The position numbers were made by a program, and so were the translations under genes. From contig JAHCIA010000001.1 in assembly GCA_026129465.1 (NCBI GenBank), positions 939,964 through 1,003,963 of the forward strand: a stretch of DNA of 64,000 nt, given 5' to 3'. Origin of the DNA: Flavobacteriales bacterium. Its GTDB lineage: Bacteria > Bacteroidota > Bacteroidia > Flavobacteriales_F > PHOS-HE28. Of this stretch, positions 26,383 to 33,841 are shown piece by piece. Position 1 is the first letter of the stretch. Each line of letters opens with the position of its first letter. The notes below the pieces were generated by a model that made no database searches, had not been told where the DNA came from, and saw only the letters and a program-made list of their open reading frames with translations.

Positions 26383-27960
26383 ATGATGAAAACCCTACCC
26401 TTTTCCCGCCTCCTGGCCCTCGGGCTCGTGCTTCCCTTCACCCTGCATGCCTTCGCGCAGGAATCTTTCGGTGGCATTCCCGCAGTGGAGCGCGTCGGCG
26501 CCCAACTCCCGGATGCCCCCCTGGCGGTGATGCCCGCCGTGGATGTGGACGCGTTGCTGGCCGAGGACGAGGCCCGCATCGCCCAAGGCATCAAGGGTCC
26601 TTACCGCTTCGGATTCGACCATCAAGTGGAGCTTTCCGTGGAGAACAGCGGCGCCTGGCACACGATGCCCAATGGCGACCGGGTGTGGCGGCTGGCGATC
26701 CAGTGCCCGGGTGCCTTGAGCGTGAACTTCGAGTTCCACGATTACTTCCTGCCCGAAGGTGCGGAGGTGTTCGTGTACAACGAATACGAGACGCTCGGCG
26801 CCTTCACCATGGCCAGTTCCGGCGGCCAGGAAAGCATGGGCGTGACGCCGATCCCGGGGGAGACCATCACCATCGAGTACATCGAGCCCGCTGCTGTATC
26901 GGGCCAGGGCCGTTTGATGATCGGCCAGGTGACGCACGCCTACCGCGACGTCTTCGGCCTCTCCAAGGGCTTCGGCGACAGCGGTGCCTGCAACAACAAC
27001 GTGAAGTGCCCGATGGGCGATCCCTGGCGCGACCAGATCCGCTCGGTGGCCATCATCGTGGCCGGTGGTGGCATCTGCACGGGACAGATGGTGAACAATT
27101 GCGCGCAGGACGCCACGCCCTACTTCCTCACCGCGCGCCACTGCCTGCCCAGCAACCAGAACGTGAACAACTGGGTGTACCGCTTCAACTGGGAAAGCCC
27201 CGCCTGCACCCCCTCGCAGAACGGCCCCACCAACCAGACGGTGAGCGGTTCCCAACTGCTGGCCCAGGTGGCCAATGCCGATGCGGCACTGATCCGCTTC
27301 AACAACCCGGTACCCGTCGGTTACAATGTGTTCTACAGCGGTTGGGACAAGAGTGGCACGGCGCCCACCAACTCCATCGCCATCCACCACCCCAGCGGCG
27401 ACGTGAAGAAGATCAGCTTCGACAACAACGCCGCGGTCACGGCCACCTTCGGCGGTGCGCAGTGCTGGCGCATCCTCAACTGGGAGAGCGGCACCACAGA
27501 GCCCGGCTCCAGTGGCAGCGGACTTTGGAACCAAGCGGGTCTGTTGGTAGGCCAACTCTACGGCGGCCAGGCCAGCTGCGCCAACAACGTGAACGACTAC
27601 TACGGCAAGCTGAGCGTGAGCTACCCCTCCTTCCAGCAGTGGCTGGGCAATTGCGGCAACACCCTGTTGGGCTACCCGATCAACGTGGGCATCGATGACC
27701 TGGCCGGGACGGACGGCGGCCCGGTGCTGGCACCCAACCCCACGGACGGCTTGGTCACTCTCGCCTGGGACGAACCGCTGAACTCCGCGGGCGTGCTGCT
27801 GGTGCGCGATGCCACGGGCCGCGTGCTGCAGGAGCGCAACCTGCCCGGTGGGCTGGACCGCCTGGCGCTGGACCTGCGCAGCTACGCGCCGGGCTTGTAC
27901 CTGTTGGAGACCCGGCAGGGTGGCCTCAGCGTCACGCAGCGCCTGGTGATCGAGCGCTGA
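26383..27960 (+). CDS. Secreted trypsin-like serine protease with T9SS sorting domain
   Basis: 525 residues; ATG 26383 (or 26386) opens a signal peptide (MKTLPFSRLLALGLVLPFTLHAFAQ). Residues about 85-190 form an N-terminal domain (HTMPNGDRVWRLAIQCPGA… to GRLMIGQVTHAYRD) that probably acts as propeptide. The protease domain follows with catalytic His253 (FLTARHC), Asp300 (NADAALIRF) and Ser377 (GSSGSGLW), in the manner of lysyl endopeptidase-like enzymes. Several Cys pairs would form disulfides. The last 80 residues (VLAPNPTDGLVTL… SVTQRLVIER) are a T9SS type A sorting domain. The next gene shares the N-terminal domain. Function: extracellular protein digestion. Confidence 0.9.
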   Translation: MMKTLPFSRLLALGLVLPFTLHAFAQESFGGIPAVERVGAQLPDAPLAVMPAVDVDALLAEDEARIAQGIKGPYRFGFDHQVELSVENSGAWHTMPNGDRVWRLAIQCPGALSVNFEFHDYFLPEGAEVFVYNEYETLGAFTMASSGGQESMGVTPIPGETITIEYIEPAAVSGQGRLMIGQVTHAYRDVFGLSKGFGDSGACNNNVKCPMGDPWRDQIRSVAIIVAGGGICTGQMVNNCAQDATPYFLTARHCLPSNQNVNNWVYRFNWESPACTPSQNGPTNQTVSGSQLLAQVANADAALIRFNNPVPVGYNVFYSGWDKSGTAPTNSIAIHHPSGDVKKISFDNNAAVTATFGGAQCWRILNWESGTTEPGSSGSGLWNQAGLLVGQLYGGQASCANNVNDYYGKLSVSYPSFQQWLGNCGNTLLGYPINVGIDDLAGTDGGPVLAPNPTDGLVTLAWDEPLNSAGVLLVRDATGRVLQERNLPGGLDRLALDLRSYAPGLYLLETRQGGLSVTQRLVIER

Positions 27961-27981
27961 GCGAGCAAAGAATGATGTGAA

Positions 27982-28020
27982 CGGCACCTGTCCAGGGCAA
28001 CGAAGCCCGGGCAGGTGCCG
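27982..28020 (+). terminator. Stem-loop between the two T9SS genes
   Basis: CGGCACCTGTCC (27982-27993) pairs with GGGCAGGTGCCG (28009-28020) at 11 of 12 positions around a 15-base loop, starting 21 bases after the protease stop. No T-run follows, so termination is probable but not certain. Confidence 0.55.
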
Positions 28021-28078
28021 TCCCACTTCCGGCCCGGGCCGAGGTGCCCGCCTATCTTCACGCCACAAACCGAACCCC

Positions 28079-29977
28079 ATGCACCGCACGTTGCGCAACC
28101 TGGCGATCGCGGCCTTCGCGCTTCCCTGCACCACCACCATGGCCCAGCAGGCCTTTGGCGGCCAGCCCTTCGGCCTGATGCCCCATTTGACCGGCCTGCC
28201 CGCGCCACCCGTGGTGACCGTGGACCAGCCCACCAGCGGCCACACGCGCGCCCTGTCACTGGACCTTTTGACCGAGGCGATCGAGCATACCATGCCCAAC
28301 GGCGATCGGCTTTGGCGGCTCTCGCTGCATGCACCAGGTGCCGTGGCGCTGGGCATCTCCTTCGATGCCTTCGAGGTGCCCTATGGCGGTCTTGTCTTCC
28401 TCTACAATGAAGCCGGCCAACAACTTGGCGCCTACATGACGGCCAGCTTGGATGGTGCTCCCATCTTGCGCACACCGCGGCTGCCGGGTAACCGCATCAC
28501 CGTGGAGTACTATGAGCCCCTGGAGGTGCAGGGCGAAGGAGCGATCCGCATCGGAGCGGTGCACCTGCTGGACGCCAACAACGGCCCCGGACGTGCGATG
28601 ACGGAACAGGAGGACGGCGCGCCCAAGGGTGCCGGTTGCACCGTGACCCCTCCACCCGAAGTGGACATCCTGAGCATCGAATACCAGATCGTCATCGCGC
28701 AGGACCCCTTCTGCTGTTTCGACGATTGGGATGACATGTGCCAGGAAGCCTACGATCTGCTCACAGGCGGATGCCCCGCCGTGCCACCTTCCACGGTGGA
28801 CACCAACAGCCAGGCCTACCTGCTCACCATCCTGGAAGACCCCTACTGCTGCGAGGTGGAGTGGGACGCCATCTGCCAGACCGCCTACGAAGGTTTCGGC
28901 GGCACCACGCCTGTGGAATGCGCGGTGGTCCCACCGGCCGAAGTGGATGTGGCGAGCGCGGAATACCTGCTGGTGATCGCGGCCTATCCGGGATGTTGCA
29001 CCACGGCCTGGACCAGCGAATGCACGGACGCCTACAACGATCTGGTGACGCCGCCCGTGCCCGACCTGGATGCGGCCATCACCTCCATCGTGGACCTTCC
29101 CGATCTGGTCTGCGGTGAGGACCATATCGCGCCCCGTGTCACCATCAAGAACAACGGCACCACGGTGATCACCTCCGTGATCGTGATCTATGGCATTGGC
29201 GGCCAGGCACCGGCCCTGGATGTCTGGAACGGCTCACTCCTGCCGGGCCAGACCTACAACCACGACCTGCCACCCTACACGGTGCCATCCGCCGAGAATC
29301 TACTCACCGTCTCCAGCAATTCCCCCAACGGTCTCCCCGACCAGGTGCCGGACAATGACACGTGGAGCAAGGAGTTCTTCATGAGCTTCCCTTCGGAGAA
29401 CATGGACCTGCTGCTCACTCCCGACAATTGGGGATCGGATATCACGTGGACGCTGCATTCGGAGGCCGGCACCCTGCTATACAGCGGCGGGCCCTACGCC
29501 AACAACCAGAGCGGGCAGACCATGACGATCCCCTTCTGCCTGACGAACGGTTGCTTCACCTTCACCATCAACGACCTTTTCGGCGATGGCATCTGCTGCA
29601 GCAGTGGCCAGGGCGAATATGTGATCGTGAACGAGGAGGGCCACGTCTATGCGCAGAGCGACGGCCAGTATGGCTTGCAGAACATCGATGAGATCTGCCT
29701 CAGCGCGGTCTCGGTACCGGAAGTGGCGGGCATGGGCGCGCTGGGCGTGTACCCCAATCCCACCGATGGCCTGGTGACGGTGACGCTGGCCGGGCTGGAG
29801 GGTCCGGTGGCGCTGCAACTGACCGATGGCACGGGCCGTCTGGTCCGCGAAACGATGCTGCCACAAGCCGCTCCATGGACCACGGTGGATCTGCGCGGAC
29901 TGGCGCGTGGGGTCTACCTCCTCACCGCGATGCATGCGCAGGGCCGCGTGGCGCAACGCGTGGTGCTGGACCGGTGA
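28079..29977 (+). CDS. Secreted T9SS protein with protease-type N-domain and CC-W-C repeats
   Basis: 632 residues, signal peptide MHRTLRNLAIAAFALPCTTTMAQQ; start follows TATCTTCA (28053-28060). Residues about 62-165 (EHTMPNGDRLWRLSLHAPGA… EGAIRIGAVHLL) match the N-terminal domain of the upstream protease in order and motif. There is no protease domain after it. Instead come three repeats at about 209, 254 and 303 (DPFCCFDDWDDMC, DPYCCEVEWDAIC, YPGCCTTAWTSEC). A CARDB-like domain (ITSIVDLPDLVCGEDHIAPRVTIKNNG) follows, then a beta domain with GDGICCSSGQGEYVIV, and a T9SS sorting domain (VYPNPTDGLVTVTL… RVVLDR). A surface or released protein, function unknown; possibly substrate-binding. Confidence 0.87.
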   Translation: MHRTLRNLAIAAFALPCTTTMAQQAFGGQPFGLMPHLTGLPAPPVVTVDQPTSGHTRALSLDLLTEAIEHTMPNGDRLWRLSLHAPGAVALGISFDAFEVPYGGLVFLYNEAGQQLGAYMTASLDGAPILRTPRLPGNRITVEYYEPLEVQGEGAIRIGAVHLLDANNGPGRAMTEQEDGAPKGAGCTVTPPPEVDILSIEYQIVIAQDPFCCFDDWDDMCQEAYDLLTGGCPAVPPSTVDTNSQAYLLTILEDPYCCEVEWDAICQTAYEGFGGTTPVECAVVPPAEVDVASAEYLLVIAAYPGCCTTAWTSECTDAYNDLVTPPVPDLDAAITSIVDLPDLVCGEDHIAPRVTIKNNGTTVITSVIVIYGIGGQAPALDVWNGSLLPGQTYNHDLPPYTVPSAENLLTVSSNSPNGLPDQVPDNDTWSKEFFMSFPSENMDLLLTPDNWGSDITWTLHSEAGTLLYSGGPYANNQSGQTMTIPFCLTNGCFTFTINDLFGDGICCSSGQGEYVIVNEEGHVYAQSDGQYGLQNIDEICLSAVSVPEVAGMGALGVYPNPTDGLVTVTLAGLEGPVALQLTDGTGRLVRETMLPQAAPWTTVDLRGLARGVYLLTAMHAQGRVAQRVVLDR

Positions 29978-29984
29978 CGGACGT

Positions 29985-30647
29985 TCAGTAGCGAAGCAGG
30001 TAGTACACCAGCTTCACGTACTCGTTGTTCACCATCAGGAGGCCCTCCTCACTACGCCACCATTGGCGGTGATCGTAACGGTCGCTGGTGGCACCATGCA
30101 ACAGCACGGTCATGCCTTCCTTCGCGAAGCGCTTGCGGAAAACGCGCCGCACCCGCCTGAGGTGGAACTCCGTGGACACGACGGTGATGGTGTCGTGCCC
30201 CAGCATCCAGGCATGCAGGAATATCGCGTTGGATTCCTCCCAGGTGCTGGTGCCCCTTGGCAACAGCTGCACGCGGGCGCTGTCCGCCCCGGCCCGGAGG
30301 GCGGCCATGCGGCTGAGCTCCGCCTCGTTCCATGTGAAGCCCGCCGCCTCCAGCACGGTGGGGATGTTCGAGCCCGTGCAGTAGGCCACTGGCGCCAGGC
30401 CGCGATCCAGCAGGTGGGCCGCCGCAAGGCCACGCTCCAACGGCGATCCGCCCAGCACATAGATGGCGTCGCATCGCATCTGGGGGTCGGGCGTGATGAG
30501 GTGGTCGCCTACCGCGCGCAACAAAGGCCGCCGCACCAGCCAGCAGGTGGTCAGCAACAATAATAGGCCGATGACCGATAGCACCAAGCGGCCAGAGAAA
30601 CGCTCGCGCAGACCGCTGAGGCGGCCGGCAGGTCCATCATGTTTCAT
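29985..30647 (-). CDS. YdcF family protein (DUF218)
   Basis: 220 residues. Start at MKHDGPAG gives one N-terminal transmembrane helix (LVLSVIGLLLLLTTCWLV), with TACATTTC 4 bases before the ATG; the longer frame to 30740 lies within the neighbouring VWA-type gene. The DUF218 fold shows CDAIYVLGGSPLERGLAAAHLL, VAYCTGSNIPTV, STWEESNAIFLHAWMLG, ITVVSTEFHLRRVRRVF. Family members (YdcF, SanA, ElyC) act at the envelope in peptidoglycan or lipid-carrier metabolism, and YdcF binds SAM; the exact role here is open. Convergent with the preceding T9SS gene with 7 bases between. Confidence 0.88.
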   Translation of the reverse strand: MKHDGPAGRLSGLRERFSGRLVLSVIGLLLLLTTCWLVRRPLLRAVGDHLITPDPQMRCDAIYVLGGSPLERGLAAAHLLDRGLAPVAYCTGSNIPTVLEAAGFTWNEAELSRMAALRAGADSARVQLLPRGTSTWEESNAIFLHAWMLGHDTITVVSTEFHLRRVRRVFRKRFAKEGMTVLLHGATSDRYDHRQWWRSEEGLLMVNNEYVKLVYYLLRY

Positions 30648-30667
30648 ATGGGAAATGTAGTACGGCC

Positions 30668-32752
30668 TCAATAGGCGCCATGGCGGCGGCGAAGCACCCA
30701 CTCCAACGCGAGCAGTCCCAGCAGCACGAAGAACAACCACCGCAGGCCGATGAGGTCGCTGAAGCTGGCCTGCACGTAGGAACGCGCCACCAGCCCGGGA
30801 CGCTCCCTGATCGCCGCTTCCAGCGCTTCCATCGCCTCGGGCGCGAACATCATTCCTCCGGTGCGCACCGCCAGGTCCTCCAACAGACCATGGTCGGCCG
30901 CTGTATTGAGTCGCTCCGCCACCAGGCCCTTCACAAGCAGTTCGCCCTTCGCGGTGAAGCGTTGTCCGTCGAATGGGGCGGACGCCTGCCAGGCATAGCG
31001 GCCAGGAGGAAGGCGGCCGGCATCCAGGCGATAGGCATTGCCTGCGCGGAGGAAGGCGTAGGGGTAGTCGCGCCCGTCCTCATCGGTGAGCGTGATCGCG
31101 GCCTCCGGCGTGTTCACCAGCTCATAGGTGGCATCATAGAGTTCGGCCCGCATGAGGATCCGCTCATTCTCCAGGAATACCGGCGCATGGTCCACGCGGA
31201 AGCGGCTCCGATCGGCCTTCAGCGCCAGGTATTGTGCGAGTTTGTGCACGAGCCGGTCGAAGCGTACATGCGAGCCGTTCTGCTGCAGGTCCGCCGAGCG
31301 CCAACGCCAAAGACCTTCCCCGGCGAAGACCGCCGTGCGCCTTTCGCCCTGCTGCTGCACCACGAGCAGGGGCTGCTCCGTGCGTACCGCGCCGATCCGT
31401 TGGCGCATCATGGCCGTGGCGGAGCGTCCCAGTTCGTACTGGCCAAAAGGCGCCTGCAACGGCGGGAAACGTTCGAAGGCCCGCACCTGGTCCTCGTCCA
31501 GCGCGAAGGCCGTGGCGCCGCGGTCCACCAGCGCATGCACATCGCTGTGCGCGGCGCGGCCGCCCATGACGCGCATGCCGGCGCCCTGCGCATTGAAAGC
31601 GTTGAGGTCCATGCCCGGCCCCAGGATGAACAGCACCGGAATGCCCTTCTCGCGCGCCCGGGCGAGCAGCCCTTCGACAGGGTGCTTCGGCGATGGCAAC
31701 CGGTGCAGCACGATGAGATCGAAGGCCTCGGCGCTGCCGGTGAAGTCCGCCGCGAAACGCAGCTCCGAACCGTAACCCTCCATACCACCGAGCGCCAGCC
31801 GCAAGGCGCCCAGGTCGGGATGTGGCGCATCGCCAAGCAACAGGATCTTCTGCCGGTCGTCCAGCACGTCGATGTACACGTCCATGCTGTTGTTCAGGTC
31901 GGTGTCCTCCCGGTCCAGCGGGCGCACCGTCACCGTGTAGCGCTGCAGGCCGGGTTTCTCCGTGCGGATGGTGAAGGGCAGCTCGGCGATGAAGGGATCA
32001 CCGGTGATGCGTACCTCCTGCGAGGCGATCTCGCGGCCACTGCTGCTGACCGTCACGCGCGTGGAAGCACCCACCAACCGCCGCGCCTCGATGCGGGCCA
32101 GCAGGGGGAAGTCATTGCCGAGATAGCTGATGCGGTTGTGCTCCACGTCCTTCAGCAGCAGGTCCGGCCGCACGGTGGTATCGCCCAGCGCGATGGTGAA
32201 AACGGGCACACCAAGGCGCGCTGCCTCCAGGCGCGGATCACGTCCCCGGTTGTGGATGCCATCGCCGGTCAGCACCACGGCGCCCAGATCGGGTCCGCTG
32301 AAACGATCGTAGGCTTCGCGCAGCAATTGGCTGATGTCGGTGAGCGCGTCCCCCTGTTCAAAGGACAGACCCTCGCGCACGTGGTCGCCATAGGTGAAGG
32401 TGCGCACGAGGAAACGGTCGGAAAGGCGCTCGGCCAGGTCTTCCAAAGCACTGCGGTAGGTGGTGCGCAAACGGGTCGTATCCCCGGCGAAGCGAAGTGA
32501 GGAAGAACCGTCGTGCGCGATCACCAGCACCGGCTTGCGCACATCGCGAAGCATGGTACGCACCATGGGTTCCAACAGGAAGAAGGCGATGAGCGCGATG
32601 GCCAACGCGCGCACCACCGCCAACCCGCGGGCCAGCCCCGGAGAAAAACCATCCCTGGCTCCCGCGCGCCGATACAGCCACCATGCCAGGGCCACGCCCA
32701 GCGCCAGACAAAGCGGCGCCAGCCAGAGGCTGTGGGCGGTGGTGAGGTCCAT
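30668..32752 (-). CDS. Large VWA-type membrane protein
   Basis: 694 residues. Two helices at the N-terminus (SLWLAPLCLALGVALAWWLY; VVRALAIALIAFFLLEPMV) and one at the C-terminus (DLIGLRWLFFVLLGLLALEWVL) enclose a periplasmic body. The body starts with a VWA-like domain: VLVIAHDGSSSL carries D-x-S-x-S, and VVLTGDGIHNRG a possible second metal-site loop. A middle part (about 330-450) resembles a class I glutamine-amidotransferase-like fold (FDLIVLHRLPSP; VLFILGPGMDLNAFN). The arrangement is typical for Bacteroidota BatA-like proteins of unknown role. The MoxR/DUF58 operon is 13 kb away. Follows YdcF on the same strand. Confidence 0.82.
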   Translation of the reverse strand: MDLTTAHSLWLAPLCLALGVALAWWLYRRAGARDGFSPGLARGLAVVRALAIALIAFFLLEPMVRTMLRDVRKPVLVIAHDGSSSLRFAGDTTRLRTTYRSALEDLAERLSDRFLVRTFTYGDHVREGLSFEQGDALTDISQLLREAYDRFSGPDLGAVVLTGDGIHNRGRDPRLEAARLGVPVFTIALGDTTVRPDLLLKDVEHNRISYLGNDFPLLARIEARRLVGASTRVTVSSSGREIASQEVRITGDPFIAELPFTIRTEKPGLQRYTVTVRPLDREDTDLNNSMDVYIDVLDDRQKILLLGDAPHPDLGALRLALGGMEGYGSELRFAADFTGSAEAFDLIVLHRLPSPKHPVEGLLARAREKGIPVLFILGPGMDLNAFNAQGAGMRVMGGRAAHSDVHALVDRGATAFALDEDQVRAFERFPPLQAPFGQYELGRSATAMMRQRIGAVRTEQPLLVVQQQGERRTAVFAGEGLWRWRSADLQQNGSHVRFDRLVHKLAQYLALKADRSRFRVDHAPVFLENERILMRAELYDATYELVNTPEAAITLTDEDGRDYPYAFLRAGNAYRLDAGRLPPGRYAWQASAPFDGQRFTAKGELLVKGLVAERLNTAADHGLLEDLAVRTGGMMFAPEAMEALEAAIRERPGLVARSYVQASFSDLIGLRWLFFVLLGLLALEWVLRRRHGAY

Positions 32753-32762
32753 TGGTCTATTT

Positions 32763-32800
32763 GGTTGAAGGTTGAGGGCTTGGAGGCTGGAGGTTGAATG
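32763..32800. repeat. GGTTGAAGGTTGAGG-type degenerate repeat
   Basis: A G/T-rich run of short units (GGTTGAA, GGTTGAG, GGCTGGA, GGTTGAA) in the gap between the VWA-type gene start and the fabG end. The same kind of unit recurs at 36869-36932 upstream of sucD. The 158-base gap holds no other feature. Confidence 0.5.
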
Positions 32801-32910
32801 CGGGGGGCCGGAACGGGCGACAAAGGTCCGCTATCGACGTGGACAAGCGGCGCGGGATCGTTCACGGAACAACATCCGGCCCCTCAACTGCCCGGCATCC
32901 AATGGCAGCA

Positions 32911-33660
32911 TCAGGTCAACATGCCGCCACACACATGCAGTGTCTGGCCGGTGATGTAGGCGCTGAGGTCGCTGCCGAGGAAGACGCAGGCATTGGCCAC
33001 GTCCGTGGGTGTTCCGCCGCGTTTCAGGGGGATGCCTTCGCGCCATTGCTCCACCACTTTGGGGTCGAGTGCGCCGGTCATCTCCGTTTCGATGAAACCG
33101 GGCGCGATGGCGTTGCTGCGGATGTTGCGGCTGCCCAGTTCCAGCGCCACGCTCTTGGTGAAGCCGATGATGCCCGCCTTGCTGGCGGCGTAGTTGGCCT
33201 GGCCGGCGTTGCCCTTCACCCCCACCACGCTGCTCATGTTGATGATGCTGCCGCTGCGTTGTTTAAGCATGGTGCGCATCACCGCCTTGGTCATATTGAA
33301 GACGCTCTTCAGGTTGGTGGCCATCACGGCATCCCAATCCGCCTCGCTCATGCGCATGAGCAGTTGGTCCTTGGTGATGCCGGCATTGTTCACCAGCACG
33401 TCCAGCCGCTCCCATGCGGCCACCACCTGGTCCACCGCGTTCTGGGCCTGGGCGAAGTCGCCCGCGTCGCTCTGGATGGCGAGCACCCTGCGACCATGCT
33501 TGGCCGCCAGTTCCGCGGCCAGCGCGCCGGCCTTGTCGGGGCTGCTCACATAGGTGAAGGCCACGTCGGCGCCCTCTTCGAGAAAACGTTCCACGATGCC
33601 GCGGCCGATGCCGCGCGAGCCGCCGGTGACGAGGGCGGTCTTGCCATTCAGTAGTGCCAT
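32911..33660 (-). CDS. fabG: 3-oxoacyl-[acyl-carrier-protein] reductase FabG
   Basis: 249 residues. NADPH-dependent reductase of the fatty-acid elongation cycle. Motifs of the short-chain dehydrogenase family: TGGSRGIGRGI (cofactor), NNAGITKDQLLMRM (the N-N-A-G loop continuing as T-x-D-x-L-x-x-R-M, typical of FabG proper), catalytic SSVVG and YAASK. The end ITGQTLHVCGGM is the FabG signature. The start at 33660 is fixed by the conserved MALLNGKTALVTGG and by TACCTTCG 4 bases upstream; the open frame continues to 33732 without conservation. Confidence 0.95.
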   Translation of the reverse strand: MALLNGKTALVTGGSRGIGRGIVERFLEEGADVAFTYVSSPDKAGALAAELAAKHGRRVLAIQSDAGDFAQAQNAVDQVVAAWERLDVLVNNAGITKDQLLMRMSEADWDAVMATNLKSVFNMTKAVMRTMLKQRSGSIINMSSVVGVKGNAGQANYAASKAGIIGFTKSVALELGSRNIRSNAIAPGFIETEMTGALDPKVVEQWREGIPLKRGGTPTDVANACVFLGSDLSAYITGQTLHVCGGMLT

Positions 33661-33664
33661 GCGG

Positions 33665-33672
33665 CGAAGGTA
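33665..33672 (-). promoter_or_regulatory. Putative -7 box TACCTTCG of fabG
   Basis: Exact TACCTTCG on the minus strand, ending only 4 bases before the fabG ATG; a leaderless transcript is predicted. Confidence 0.5.
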
Positions 33673-33841
33673 GCGGCGATGGACGAGCCGCGCTTCACAC
33701 CGGCATCTCCAGCTCCTTCGCAGCGGGCGCATCCGGGAAATGGATCGAGTGGGGCATGCCTCGTGGCGGTGCGATCCACATGTTCATGGGGGTTCCTGAG
33801 CATCGGCAGGACAATAGGTTCGCCCGCATACCGTGACCGCC

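Noticed and set aside
26395-28356. 653-codon minus-strand frame across the protease gene and the start of the next gene
   Set aside because: Spans two unrelated plus-strand genes and the gap; composition is typical antisense. No motif.
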